A stretch of DNA of 64,000 bases from Cornus controversa (Eukaryota > Streptophyta > Magnoliopsida > Cornales > Cornaceae): the NCBI GenBank assembly GCA_026545225.1, contig CM048845.1:35759001-35823000 (forward strand). The letters are read 5' to 3'. This document shows, piece by piece, positions 32,718 through 46,139 of this stretch. The notes below the pieces were generated by a model. That model worked only from the letters and a program-made list of their open reading frames with translations, did no database searches and was not told where the DNA came from. Made by a program: the position numbers and the translations under genes. The number at the start of each line of letters is the position of its first letter. Positions within the stretch are counted from its first letter, which is position 1.

Positions 32718-35700
32718 TGAAATACCCCCCAGAAAATTTCGTGCATGAGGTGGCCAGTCTCATACACAAAACCTGAGGAATGTTAACAACTGATAGCAAC
32801 AAGCATAGAGGCAAAAGACAGAAATAAAATAACTACTAAAAGTTGAACAGAAATCCTATTGAATTTAAATAATTGATAAATAAATAATTATATGTTTGCT
32901 AATACAAATTGGAAGTCCCGTAACTCAAGGACCCCTTAACCAGAAAGAACAAAAGTTTAAGACTTTAATTGAAAACCAATAACAAAAACCTCTAAATGAG
33001 TTCATAGTTTGACTCCTGAATAAAAAGTAGATTCCTACCTTGTGACTGATGAGAGTAGATGTCTATCACAACCAACCCTAGTACTCTATCCTCGCGGGGG
33101 AAACTGCTTGGGACCTAAAATATCAACAAAGTGGGTTAAACCCACGAGCAATTTCTATCTACTACATCCCAATCAGAGAACCAATACACATACCCTCAGT
33201 GTGAGGAACACAAGAGATAAATATAGGTGCAACCATTCAGAATATTCCTTATTCAGTTCATGTTTTCAAAGTAAAACTCATCTTATACATTATCCCAACA
33301 ACCCTTATTATTTAAGACGAACACTTTCTTTAAGTTAAAAAAATCAAGAAACGTATGCAAGCATATTATCAATCTATGCAATCATGATATGTCAAATATA
33401 ATGTATGGATACCTTATTAGGTATGGGCGATTCTGACACGTCGGGCAATCCTTACATGCCAAATAAAAATATATAGATACCTTATTAGGTATGGGCGATC
33501 CTGACACACCAGGCAATCCTTACATGCCAAAATAAAATGCATAAATACCTTATTAGGTATAGGCGATCCTGACACGCTGGGCAATCCTTACATGCCAATT
33601 TAAAACGTATAGATGCATTCCAATATGAAATATAAAATAACAAGGTACAGTATGATTTAAATTTGCACAAACCGTTATTTCAAATTATCCAACATGAAAT
33701 TATCATCATAAGACAAATCGTTCACAAGTAAACTATAATCAAGTATTTGATGGGCATTTGCATCCTTAAAGGAAATTACATTCAAGTAAATCAAATAACT
33801 CAAACATCCATTATAGAAGCAATTTCCCAACTCAACCTCCAATGCACTCAAATATACGAGGTAGTTTAAACCTAACTTTTATCTAGGTTTCTAGGCGTAT
33901 TCTACTGCTAAGAACCCTATTAAATCATTCTGAAATTTTCTAGAATTTTTGAGAATTTTAAAAATATTTTTCCAGCAAAAAAATAAAATAAAACATAATT
34001 CGAGGCATACTTTCACAACCAACACAATCACAAGGGACACTCATCTTCACATGAAATTTAAAACCCAAGTGTATTTTAATCCTATAAAGTTACCTAAATT
34101 TTTCTAGAAGTTTTTGAAATTTTAAAATATTTTCTAAAAATAAAAGAAGGTGAAAATTCAACTTTTAGACACTTTAAAAATAAAATTGAATCACAAGAAA
34201 AGATTATTTTCAGTTAAAAATTTAAACCCAAGTGTTTTTACCCTCCAGAGAATTACCATAAAAAGTTTGGAATTTTTGGAAATTTCTAAGTATTTTCCAA
34301 AATTAAAGAAGCTGAAAAACCCAGGTTTTAGACACTTTAAAAATTAATTTAAAGACAATGGTAAATCATTTTGACATGAAATTTAAACCCCAAGCTCCTT
34401 AACCTCCCAGAAAGTTGACATAAAAGTTTGGAAATTTTTAGAATTATAAAAGTATTTTTAAAATTTTTAGAATTATAAAAGTATTTTTAAAAAATGATTT
34501 TTCCAATTTTCAAGTTTTTCCAAAATTTTCAAAAATACAGAAGAAATATCAAAACTATCCGGAATGGGCCCATATTGGACCCAGAGGTGGGCCCCCCGCG
34601 AGTGGGGCCCAAAAACAAGTTTTTGGTCACCAGCTGGTGCTGGCGCCTGCTGCACGGGCCCCCACGCGTCGGCGGCGCGCGTGGGGAACACGTTTCGGCT
34701 GGGGCTATCTTCCCCAGCGCGCGTTTTTCAGCGCTGTTTCTGGCCTCTCCCGATCTTCGTTCACCCTGATTTTTGTACCATTCTTCTCCTCTTGATCCCC
34801 TCTACCGATTGGTACAAAAAGCCCCATCAAAAATTGTCCGAATAAAAAACCCCTAATTCACAAGTTCTAGGGTTCTTCGCAAAATTTAAAAATTCAAACT
34901 CAAATTTTTCACGATCTATTTTATTAAAGATCAAGGATTGTTTTGTAGACAATCACAACAGAGAAGGCTTACGAATTTACATCTTTTCTTATCCTAAATT
35001 CATGCAGAAACAGATTCCTATACAATTTACACATACATGAAATATATATATGCATATATTCTTACATATATATATCTATACTCCTATACTCCTATATATA
35101 ATTTAGCATAATAAATTCCCACGAAATTTATCCACAAGAAGCAACAAAACAAAATACAATTATAAACAGATTTTCAATATAAACCAAATTCTTAAACCTA
35201 GATTATGCATACGGATTCAAAGGGGAAGAGAAGAATCAAACTTGCCTCTTTGATGAATCAACTTGTTCACTCGATCGTCACTCCCTTCTCTCTTTCGTTT
35301 ACTTTCTTAGTTCTGTGTGTAAAGTAACGGCAAAAAACCCTAATTTCTTATTTTTCCTTTTTGTCTTAATTATTATTCTATATTGATTTTTTTTTAAAAC
35401 TAAATAAAAAAATGATAATAATAATCTTCACAATAATAATAATAACAATGAAAATATAATTATAACCCTAGCCCAATAATTTAAACATATCCTTAGCCCA
35501 ACCATTCCAGCCCAAATTCCTCCCTAGCCCAAACTAAAGCATTTAAAAGATTTAAATACAACAACACATAATCAATAACAATTCACATAAAATGATAAAA
35601 ATAAATAAACAGAGTAATTTACATGAAATGATGGAATCTATAAAACCTAAGAAATCCACATAAAATGATAAAATGCATATAAAAGAAAAGTAACTCACCT

Positions 35701-35816
35701 ACAATGATAATTTATAGAAATAAGGCATTTCACATGAATTAATAAAATAAAGTAATAATATAAAGAAATTCAATTTCTTTAAAATAATAGACATTTAAAT
35801 TTTTCGGGGTATTACA
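32718..35816 (-). repeat. Element B 3' LTR
   Basis: The LTR contains three 68-bp tandem units (33409-33612), each opening with the palindrome ATACCTTATTAGGTAT. It also has a GC-rich island (34560-34760) with many CG pairs in otherwise AT-rich DNA, and (AT)-rich stretches near 35040-35100. The open frames here are incidental. Confidence 0.92.
33409..33612. repeat. Three 68-bp tandem repeats in LTR
   Basis: The units start at 33409, 33477 and 33545. Each has ATACCTTATTAGGTAT, then GGGCGATCCTGACAC and GGCAATCCTTACATGCCA. The same array is in the other LTR at 42655-42858. Confidence 0.9.
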
Positions 35817-35849
35817 TTCTTCCCCCCTAAAAAGAGGAATTCCGTCCTC

Positions 35850-36760
35850 GGAATTCAGCTCATACCTGAAAGAAAAAGCTCTGGATATTTTGCTTTTATT
35901 TCATCCTCCCTTTCCCAAGTGGACTCCGCCTCGTTATGGTGGCTCCACTGAACTCGAACTAACGGAATAGTCTTAGAACGAAGGACCTGATCCCTACGGT
36001 CAAGAATACAGTAAGGCTGCTCCATATATGTTGCATCCGGCTACAACTCAATCTCTCCTACCTCAATGTTCTGGTAAGTATCCTCATCTCTAAGGAACTT
36101 CCGTAGCATGGAGACATGAAAAACGTTGTGCACCCTGTGCATGGTGTCTGGTAACGCCAGTCTATACGCTACCGCTCCAACCCTATCGGTAATCATAAAG
36201 GGACCTACAAAACAAGGTGCCAGTTTCCCTTTCCTTCTAAACCGCATAACTCTCTTCATGGGAGAAACCTTGAGTAAAACCTGATCCCCCACCTTGAACT
36301 CTAGTGAATGAGTTCTTCGATCAGCATAACTCTTCTGTTTACTTTGTGTAGTCCGCATACGGTCTCTAATAAGGGCAACTTTTTCTGAGGTGTCCTTAAT
36401 GAACTCAGGACCCAAAAACCTATTCTCTCCAACTTCCAACCAGCAAACCGGTGATCTACACAGTCGTCCATACAGACCCTCAAATGGTGTCATACCAATA
36501 GTCTTTTGATAACTATTGTTATAGGCAAACTCAACCAATGGCAAATAACTCTCTCAATTACCCTTGAAGTTGAGTACACATGCTTGCAACATATCCTCCA
36601 AAATCTGATTAACCCTCTCAGTCTGACCATCGGTCTGAGGGTCATAAGTTGTACTGAGGTGTAGAGCTGTACCCATTGCCTACTGAAAACTCTCCCAAAA
36701 TTCTGACACAAAACTTGGATCTCTATCTGATATAATGGACAAACGTACACCGTGAAGTTT
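35850..36760 (-). pseudogene. Element B integrase C-terminus and chromodomain
   Basis: The minus strand carries the end of the integrase core (QTDGQTERVNQILEDML, in another frame), then LVEFAYNNSYQKTIGMTPFE, then the GPFMITDRVGAVAYRLALP and VHNVFHVSMLRKF segment. Past a stop at 36041 a chromodomain-like tail follows (LDRRDQVLRSKTIPLVRVQW, WEREDEIKAKYPELF). The chromodomain places the element among chromoviruses. Interruptions: stops near 36041, 36555 and 36680. Confidence 0.85.
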
Positions 36761-37171
36761 CACTATCTCTGTAATGTAAAGCTTCGCATATTGCTCTGAG
36801 GTGTAACTCGAGCAAACTGGCAAGAAATGTGCTGATTTTGTCAACCTGTCCACTATCACCCAAATAACATCATGATTTTGCTGTGAGGTGGAAAGTCCCA
36901 CAATGAAATCCATAGAGATACTTTCCCATTTCCACTCATGTATAAGCAGTGGTTGCAAAGACCCCAATGGTCTTTGGTGATCAATCTTGATCATTTGACA
37001 AGTGCTACACTTAGAGACAAATATAGCGATGTCCCTCTTCATGCCTGCCCACCAAAACTGCCGCTTCATGTCTTGGTACATTTTATCCCCTCCTGGGTGT
37101 ATCAAAAACTGAGAACTGTGGGCCTCACCCGTCACTACTCTCCTCAAGTCCTCATTGTGAGGAACCACCAA
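36680..37171 (-). pseudogene. Element B integrase zinc finger and core
   Basis: The segment encodes the H-H-C-C zinc-binding region ([25 protein letters not shown]) and the core with DFIVGL and SDRDPSF, which carry the first two catalytic aspartates. The third acidic residue lies beyond a stop at 36680. The open stretch starts inside the domain, so upstream codons are also interrupted. Confidence 0.85.
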
Positions 37172-37453
37172 TCGCCCCTTGTACCTCTATCCTCCATCTC
37201 TACCCACTGTATAGAATGGTACCTCTCCAGATTTTAACTCGGTCACCTTCTCTACGCACTGTGGGTCAATAAGCTATTCTGTAACTACCCTTCATATGAT
37301 TGCAGGTGTAATCACCACGCATGCTACAAAGGCATCAGCTAAGGCATCAACGCTGCTTAAGTCATTCCACTTTGCCTCGAATAGGGCAGATAGACTAGCA
37401 TAGGGTCGGCGACTAAGTGCATCAGCTACTACATTCGCTTTCCCAGGGTGGTA

Positions 37454-38690
37454 CTAGATGGAAAAATGATAGTCTTTCACAAATTCCAACCACCTGCGAT
37501 GTCTCATATTCAGCTCCTTCTGTGAAAATAGATACTGCAGACTCTTATGGTCACTGAATAATCTAAAGGTTTCACCCAAAAGGTAATGTCTCCAAATCCT
37601 TAAAGTAAAAACCACAGCTGCTAATTCTAGATCATGCGTTGGGTAATTAAGCTCATGAGGCTTAAGCTTACGTGACGCATATGATATCGACCTCTCCTCC
37701 TGCATCAATACACATCCCAGGCCCTGTAATGATGCATCAGTATACACCAAGTACTCAATGCTGCTTTGAGGAGTAGCTAGAACTGGTGCAGTAGTCAATC
37801 TGGTTTTTAACTCGTCAAACGCCGCCTGACACGAGTCATCCCAAATGAAATGCACACCTTTCTTAGTGAGATTGGTAAGCGGGCCAGCAATCTTAGAGAA
37901 GCCCTGAATAAACCGACGATAATAACCAGCCAACCCAAGAAAGCTGCGAATCTCTGAAGGTGAGGTAGGCTATCCCCATTCTAGAACCGCTGACACTTTA
38001 CTTAGATCGACCGCTATCCCTTTCTCCAATACTACATGACCCAAAAACTTCACCTCCCTCTGCCAGAACTCACATTTCTCAAATTTTGCATACAATTGAT
38101 GATCTCTCAGTGTCTGTCTGCAAGACAATACGAAGATGTCTGGCATGATCCTCCTCTGACCTAGAGTAAATCAGAATGTCATCAATGAAAACAATAACAA
38201 ACTGATCCAAGTAGGCCCTGAACACTCTATTCATCAAGCCTATAAAGACAGCTGGGGCGTTTGTTAACCCAAATGGCATAACCCGAAACTCGTACGACCC
38301 ATATCTGGTAAGGAAGGCTGTCTTTGGTACATCCTGCTCCCTAACTCGAAGCTGATGATACCCGGACCTCAAATCTATATTTGAGAAATAGGTGGCTCCC
38401 TTCAACTGATCGAACAGATCATCAATCCTAGGTAACGAGTACTTGTTGTGGATTGTGACCTTATTCAACTCCCTGTAGTCAATGCAAAGACGAAGAGACT
38501 CATCCTTCTTTTTCACAAATAACACCGGTGCTCCCCACGGTGAAGTACTCCTACGAATAAATTTTTGACTAAGAAGTTGCTGAATCTGATCCCTCAACTC
38601 CCTCATTTCCACCGGAGCCATCCTGTATGGAACCCTAGCAATAGGTCTGGTACCTGGAGCTAAATCTATCACAAAGTCTATCTCTCGACT
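37454..38690 (-). pseudogene. Element B reverse transcriptase and RNase H
   Basis: Reverse transcriptase reads from [19 protein letters not shown], through [28 protein letters not shown] and [13 protein letters not shown], to the catalytic [12 protein letters not shown] (FIDD box). A frameshift follows near 38090. RNase H reads from [13 protein letters not shown], through [18 protein letters not shown], to [14 protein letters not shown] and [10 protein letters not shown]. The catalytic acidic residues are present, but stops at 37454, about 37970 and 38079 break the polyprotein. Confidence 0.88.
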
Positions 38691-39017
38691 AGGTGGTAAC
38701 CCTGGGATCTCTTGAAATACATCCTAAAAGTCTCGCACCACCGGAATAGAATCTAAAGATACTGTAGTTCCTTCCGGAGACTCTTCACTGATAAAGAACA
38801 GGTGCGTACTAGACCCTCCGTTTGATTACGGCATAGCAATCAAGTACATCTCCTAACCCGGTATAGCAAAAACAATTGCCTTATCGTGGCAATTAACCTG
38901 AGCATGGTAATGTGATAACCAGTTCATCCTAAGTATAACATCATATGATCGCATCTCTAGGATCAATAAATCTACCAAGAATCTGAGTCTGCCAATGTCT
39001 ATAGGGACCTGACTACC

Positions 39018-39575
39018 CTATTCTCGAAGAACTGTACTAGCCCCCAATGACGTAGATATAGTGAGTGGAGAAGTACATAACAGAATATCTAACCCAGATA
39101 AACTAGCAAATGCTCTAGATACAAAGGAATGTGATGCACCAGTATCAAATAAAATGCAGCTCACTCTACCATTGATAAGAAACATACCCTCTATAGCCTG
39201 AGAAGCCCGCACATCACATGGCATAACATTGTAGACTCTCCCATAATGCATCTGTTATCCGGGTTACCCTGTAGGCGGCGGTGGTGCAGGTAAAGCTGGA
39301 TGATGCTGTGCCTGTATCTGTGGAATCTGTGGTACTGGCAAAGGTGGTTGTTGTCCCTGCCTCTGCTAACCAGGTGGTGTTTGATTATTGTTAGGACAAT
39401 ACCTAGCTGAATGCCCCGGCTCGCCACAACTATAATAGTTTCCATTAAACACACTGGTAGACCTCCTGAACTGATTTCCATGTTGCTGACCATCTCTGTG
39501 TCTCTTCCACGGTTGCTGCCCTGAATGACTGCCCCTCTCAAAGTGTCTACTTCCATTCCCATTCCTTCTCTCCAC
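39018..39575 (-). pseudogene. Element B zinc knuckle and protease
   Basis: A CCHC zinc knuckle (CGEPGHSARYC) lies at about 39400-39440, followed by the aspartic protease active site FDTGASHSFVS at about 39130-39160. A stop separates the two (39366), and another ends the protease (39018). Confidence 0.85.
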
Positions 39576-39579
39576 TGTC

Positions 39580-41011
39580 TAATTCGTGTGTGAGTGTGAC
39601 TCAAAAAGTATATCAATTAAAAATTACCACACTTCACAATAGAACGAATTCCTTGCAGAATAGGGCTATCGAAAGGGGTGTCGAACCTCAGGGACTGTGG
39701 TCTGACTGAGTTAAATTGTTAGGATTAATTCTAAATAAATTTAAAAGAAATAAATTCTAATTTTTAATTCTAAATTAACTAATGAAGAAATTGAACAAAA
39801 GCAAGAAAAACTATGGAGTGTAGAGAATATAAGATAAGTCTAGGGTAATTGATTTCACCACTAACTTCACAATCAATCGTCAATCGAACTAACTATGGGG
39901 CATCATAACATGCATAAGTGGTGTCGGTGGCTACAAGCTCACCTTCATCCGTCAAGAAGATAACATATGATTAAGGCTAAGTCATAGACTATCTTCGATT
40001 GGCATGGGCCATCTGCCTAACTACTCTAATCTAGGGTGCAGTATGGTTCATCTTCTCTAGGCATAATTCATCAAAGCTTTTAATGATATATTCAGTGAAA
40101 ACCATTGTGTAATAATCACTCTCATGATCACAGAAAATAAGAGGGACGAGTTCAAATAACAATAATCAAATATCTAAGACAAGATAAGAAATCATTGAAA
40201 CTGAATTTATAAGACTTTTATTGCTCAATTCTATAATAAGAATCCTCTAAATTACACAATCTATGAATGAATACAAAAATTCCCAATAATTAGAACATTC
40301 AAACCAGTGATGTTTAGTTAGGGCTCCATCAAAACCCTGGTGGCTGAACTAGCCGCTCATGATATGTCTTGTTCTCCAATGATTCTCCATTCCAAAAGCT
40401 CTTCAAAGCTACTGCCAAGCCTCCCCCATACAGCCCTAATTTGTCACTTTAAATAGCCAAGAGAATACATCAAAGTCCTAATTCAATTAGGAATTAATTA
40501 GGGTTTCCCGCAGCACTAATCAGGTGGGTTTTTCCTGCTGACTTCGGCCCAACTTTTGACCCACTAGAAGTCCGATTTATGGAATTTCCGTGAAATACAA
40601 AAGTGTGCAGAATCAAATTTCTTTCAACCCCGTACAAAAATTATGTCGATTTGAGGCTCAGAAATAAGACTTCTGGTTCATTTTTCAAAACGGGATTAAG
40701 ACTGTATTATGCGTAGATTTGGGCTTCAAGCCCGAAACCTTCTTAAGCAGCTGTAATTCTCTTGGACCTCTTCCTTGGGCTGATTTGAGTTGAAATATAT
40801 ATTTGAATGGATCCCTTTGATGTAGGCTTCATCTAACCATCTTGCATGTTATCTTTAAAAGTCCAAAATCACGGTTTTAACTGAAATAATCATTAAGGCC
40901 CTGAAAATACAGAAAACACTAAAACGAAGTAAAATAACAAAATAATCTATCACTAAGAGAATAAAATACATAAGTTAAGAGGCTAGAATGCGTAACATTC
41001 AACGCCGATCA
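39580..41011 (-). mobile_element. Solo LTR (same family as 58574-60030) inside element B gag
   Basis: A 1432-bp insert. Its right end is the complement of TGATCGGCG, matching the LTR end at 60030. It is flanked by CTGTC at 39575-39579 and 41012-41016. The gag reading frame is continuous across the site once the insert and one CTGTC copy are ignored, so the borders are firm on the right and good on the left. No internal region is present, so it is a solo LTR left by LTR-LTR recombination. The left terminal ~30 bases differ from the other family member. Confidence 0.85.
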
Positions 41012-41019
41012 CTGTCTGA

Positions 41020-41793
41020 CCAGTGAATTCTCTGTCAGGTCGTTTCTCTGTCTGCCCTTCCTTAAGATCTTTTCTCGACTGACAGTGCTGCAATGCAGCA
41101 TCCACTACTTGAGCATATGTAGTATAAGCTGGACATCCCAGAAGGACCTGTCAAATAGGCCAAATTAACCCATTCACAAAACATCGCAACTTCTTTTCTT
41201 CGGTGTCCACCTCCTCAGGTGCAAACAGTGATAAGTTGGTGAATTCCTGTTCATATGCTGCCACAGTTCTGTCCCCCTGCTGTAACCCGAGAAATTCCTT
41301 CTTTTTAGCTATCCTCACTGCATACGGGAAGTACTTAGCATCAAAGCGAACTTGAAAATCTGCATAGGTGAACATGGTCCACTGTTCTGGTGTAGTCACC
41401 GACTCCCACCACACCACTGCAATGCATTTCCCACTAGCTTAAATGTAGCTAGCATCTGTTTCTGTACCTCAGTGCACGTAACCATGCGAAGATGGCGCTC
41501 AATATATTTCCTCCACTGATACATCTCGGTAACCTCCGTAGACCCTAAAAACTCTAGCGGATTCCTTTTTGTGAAGGAATCCCGTACCCTTTCCCAAGTG
41601 TTAGACTGCTCCATAGGAAATGGAACCTGTGCCATCTGCTGTGGCTGTTGAGGTGGCTGCTGATTCTGAAGAGTAGTCGCCACTTCGACAACAACAGCCT
41701 GTGCTATACCAAGTCAGGAGGAATCTCTGTATCTCCACCCTGAGCATGACCCTAGCATAGAATATCATTCACATTCCTCCTTCTACGGGGTGG
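41020..41793 (-). pseudogene. Element B gag
   Basis: The gag starts MPPRRR at 41793. An early stop and a frameshift follow. Then come FPMEQSNTWERVRDSFTKRN, MYQWRKYIERHL, FQVRFDAKYFP and AAYEQEFTNLSLF of the retrotransposon capsid domain, and a stop at 41151. The remainder runs into the solo LTR at 41011 and resumes at 39574. Confidence 0.83.
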
Positions 41794-41959
41794 CATTTGT
41801 AGAGGAAATAGATAAACATCAATACCATCGAGGATAGATTAAAACACTATGAACTTTATATTTAAAATCCTATTTATCAGAATATACAACGCGGAAGAAA
41901 CCCTACGATAGACCCTTAAAACCTGAGGACAATTGAACCTGGAATGCTCTGATACAAAA

Positions 41960-44900
41960 TGAAATACCCCCCAAAACATTTCGTGCATGAGGTGGCCAGT
42001 CTCATACACAAAACCTAAGGAATGTTAACAACTGATAGCAACAAGCATAGAGGCAAAAGACAGAAATAAAATAACTACTAAAAGCTGAACATAAATCCCA
42101 TTGAATTGAAATAATTGATAAATAAATAATTATATGTCTGCTAATACAAATTGAAAGTCCCGTAACCCAAGGACCCCTTAACCAGAAAGAACAAAAGTTT
42201 AAGACTTTAATTGAAAACCAATAACCAAAACCTCTAAATGAGTTCATAGTTTGACTCTTGAATAAAATGTAGATTCCTACCATGTGACTGATGAGAGTAA
42301 ATGTCTGTCACAACCAACCCTAGAACTCTATCCTCGAGGGGAAAACTGCCTGGGACCTGAAATATCAACAAAGTGGGTTAAACCCACGAGCAAGTTCTAT
42401 CTACTACATCCCAATTAGAGAACCAATACATATACCCTTAGTGTGAGGAACACAAGAGATAAATATAGGTGCAACCATTTAGAATATTCCTAGCTTATTC
42501 AGTTCATGTTTTCAAAGTAAAACTCATCTTATACATTATCCCAACAACCCTTATTATTTAAGACGAATACTTTCTTTAATTTAAAGAAATCAAGAAACAT
42601 ATGCAAGCATATTATCAATCTATGCAATCATGATATGCCAAATATAATGTATGGATACCTTATTAGGTATGGGCGATCCTGACACGCTGGGCAATCCTTA
42701 CATGTCAAATAAAAATGTATAGATACCTTATTAGGTATGAGCGATCCTGACACACTAGGCAATCCTTACATGCCAAAATAAAATGCATAGATACCTTATT
42801 AGGTATGGGCGATCCTGACACGCCAAGCAATCCTTACATGCCAATTAAAAACGTATAGATACATTCCAATATGAAATATAAAATAACAAGGTGCATTATG
42901 ATTTATATTTGCACAAACCGTTATTTCAAATTATCCAACATGAAATTATCATCATAAGACAAATCGTTCACAAGTAAATTATAATCAAGTATTTGATGGT
43001 CATTTGTATCCTTAAAGGAAATTACATTCAAGTAAATCAAATAACTCAAATATCCATTATAGAAGCAATTTCCCAACTCAACCTCCAATGTACTCAAATA
43101 TATGAGGGAGTCTAAACCTAACTTTTATCTAGGTTTCTGGGCATATTTTACTGCTAAGAACCCTATTAAATCATTCTGGAATTTTCTAGAATTTTTGGGA
43201 ATTTTAAAAATATTTTTCTAGCAAAAATAAAAAATAAAACATAATTCGAGGCATACTTTCACAACCAACACAATCACAAGGGAGACTCATCTTCACATGA
43301 AATTTAAAATCCAGATGTATTCTAATCCTATAAAGTTACCTAAGTTTTTCTAGAATTTTTTGGAATTTTAAAATATTTTCTAAAAATAAAAGAAGGTGAA
43401 AATCCAACTTTTAGACACTTTCAAAATAAATTGAACCACAAGGAAAGATTATTTTGAGTTGAAAATTTAATCTCAAGTGTATTTACCCTCCAGAGAATTA
43501 CCGTAAAAATTTTGGAATTTTTGGAAATTTCTAAGTATTTTCTAAAATTAAAGAAGCTGAAAAACCCAGTTTTTAGACACTTTAAAAATTAATTTAAAGA
43601 CAATGGTAAATTATTTCGACATGAAATTTAAACCCCAAGCTCCTTAACCTCCCAGAAAGTTGACATAAAATTTTAGAAATTTTTAGAATTATAAAAGTAT
43701 TTTTAAAATATGATTTTTCCAATTTTCAAGTTTTTCCAAAAATTTCAAAATTACAAAAGAAATATCAAAACTCTCCGGAATGGGCCCATATTGGACCCAG
43801 AGGTGGCCCCCCGCTAGTGGGGCCCAAAAACAAGTTTCCGATCATCGGTTGGTGCCTGCTCCGGCTACACGCGCCCCCACGCACCGGCGGCGCGCATGGG
43901 GAAAATGCGCCGGCTGGGGCTGTCTTCCCCAGCGCGCAAGGGGATTTTCAGGCGCTGTTTCTGGCCTCTCCCGACCTCCGTTCACCCTGATTTTTGTACC
44001 ATTCTTCTCCTCTTGATCCCCTCTACCCATTGGTACAAAAATTCCCATGAAAAATTGTCCGAATCAAAAACCCCTAATTCACAAGTTCTAGGGTTCTTCG
44101 CAAAATTTAAAAATTCAAACTCAAATTTCTCACGGTCTATTTTATTAAAGATCAAGGGTTGTTTTGTAGACAATCACAATAGAGAAGGCTCACGAATTTA
44201 CATCTTTTCTCATCCTAAATTCATGCATAAACAGATTCCTATACAATTTACACATGCATGAAATATATATATGCATATATTCTTACATATATATATCTAT
44301 ACTCCTATATATAATTTAGCATAATAAATTCCCACGAAATTTATCCACAAGAAGCAACAAAACAAAATACAATTATAAATAGATTTTCAATATTAACCAA
44401 ATTCTTAAACCTAGACTATGCATACGGATTCAAAGGGGAAGAGAAGAATCAAACTTGCCTCTTTGATGAATCAACTTGTTCACTCGATCGTCACTCCCTT
44501 CTCTTTTTCGTTTACTCTCTTAGTTCTGTGTGTAAAGCAACGAAAAAAAACCGTAATTTCTTCTTTTTCCTTTTTGTCTTAATTATTATTCTATATTGAT
44601 TTTTTTTTTCAAAACTAAATAAAAAAAATGATAATAATAATAATCACAATAATAATAATAACAATGAAAATATAATTATAGCCCTGGCCCAACAATTTAA
44701 ACATATCCTTAGCCCAACCATTCCAGCCCAAATTCCTCCCTAGCCCAAACTAAAGCGTTTAAAAGATTTAAATACAACAACACATAATCAATAACAATTC
44801 ACATAAAATGATAAAAAAAAATAAACAGAGTAATTTACATGAAATGATGGAATCTATAAAACCTAAAAAATCCACATAAAGTGATAAAATGCATATAAAA

Positions 44901-45032
44901 GAAAAGCAACTCACCTACAATGATAATTTATAGAAATAAGGCATTTCACATGAATTAATAAAATAAAGTAATAATATAAAGAAATTCAATTTCTTTAAAA
45001 TAATAGACATCTAAATTTTTCAGGGTATTACA
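41960..45032 (-). repeat. Element B 5' LTR
   Basis: This is the partner of 32718-35816, with the same 68-bp tandem array (42655-42858) and GC-rich island (about 43780-43970). The two LTRs differ by scattered substitutions and small indels, a few percent by eye. That fits an insertion clearly younger than its host element but not brand new. Confidence 0.92.
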
Positions 45033-46139
45033 CTAGGGATTCATGCCCTTATCTTAATTTCTTACACTCCTGTCCCAAAACTCGTCACATAATGCATTTT
45101 ATCAAATCAATACATTTCTTCCTCAAATCAAACATGTCAAAATGTTATTTCACTCATCTCATGAAAATCCTCATGTTTATGCATTTTTCAAGAAAATCAT
45201 ATCTTTCATGCATCATTCTATAAAAAAAACTCAGATTTATGCATTTTCATCAAATGAACACAATTTCAACAATTAGCATATATAGTCTCAATATCAAGTA
45301 TGCAACACGTATGAGTCTTAATTAGCATGTTAGACATATATATATGCATAAATTACATTTTTATATATAAATACAGATACACAAAACCCTAAACTCAAAA
45401 AATCTCAACTTATCTTTCATGTCACAAATATGTGACCTATAGAATCAAAGTAAAGATGAGTCTAGCACCCCTACCTCAAATCCTATGCTTTGAATCCAAC
45501 TTTGAGAAACTCCAGATTTCTCAACTTCACAAAATAGAGACTTTGATCGGTTCAAACCGAAGCCCTCAACGCCCTCTACACACTTTCCTTCTTCGGGATC
45601 TTCCAAATCACACCTCAAGTGACCTAACATCTAGAGAGAAGGGAGAGAGATGAAGTGGTGAATTTTAGAGAGAGATTGAGATCTGTCAATATAAAATATC
45701 CCAGGCCTTGGGATATTTATTTCACTTCTAGGGGCACAAAAAGACCGTTTTGCCCCCGGGCCACTTAACGTACCCTCCTGACCTCCGAATTAATTCTTGA
45801 AAACTTCATTGGACTCGAAATCACTTCCTTAACACTCTAAACATTTCATTTAGTTCATACTTAAAAATAAATTTTTTTGGAATATTTTCGGAATTCCCAG
45901 ACTCACTTAACCTCATCCCTGGGCTCCCGTTGACCAAAAAGTCAAACTTTTTCAAAAGTTTCCAAAACCATATTACAACCTTCTAAACATGTTTCCCACA
46001 TTCAAAACATGTTAAATATCTTTTAAAATGCATTTAAAGCAATAAATGATGAAAATTTTAAAAAGTAGCCAAAATTGGGCACAGTCTCTACAACCTCCCA
46101 CCCTTATAGGAATTTCATTCTCGAAATTAGAATATACCT

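Larger units (their letters stand above)
32718..45032 (-). mobile_element. Element B: Ty3/Gypsy chromovirus nested in element D's LTR
   Basis: A 12.3-kb element with LTRs at 32718-35816 (3099 bp) and 41960-45032 (3073 bp), both TGAAATACCCC...GGTATTACA. The 5-bp borders are CTAAG (32713-32717) and CTAGG (45033-45037), one change apart. Read on the minus strand: 5' LTR, PBS complement gctctgatac at 41946-41955, gag (41793 down to 39366, interrupted), protease, reverse transcriptase, RNase H, integrase, chromodomain, a G-rich polypurine tract at 35817-35837, 3' LTR. The coding part is broken, so it is non-autonomous now. Confidence 0.92.
31115..46092 (-). mobile_element. Element D, left LTR (split by element B)
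   Basis: The LTR parts are 31115-32717 and 45033-46092, together about 2.66 kb. It starts TGTCACGCCCC and ends GTCTCTACA. It is colinear with the uninterrupted right LTR at 51021-53698; the two differ at a few percent of positions by eye. Element B sits between CTAAG and CTAGG. The polypurine tract of the interior (complement of acctcccaccct) follows at 46093. Confidence 0.88.

Noticed and set aside
34494..34845. Overlapping open frames in the GC-rich island
   Set aside because: The island is part of the element B LTR and the frames are not kept between the two LTRs.
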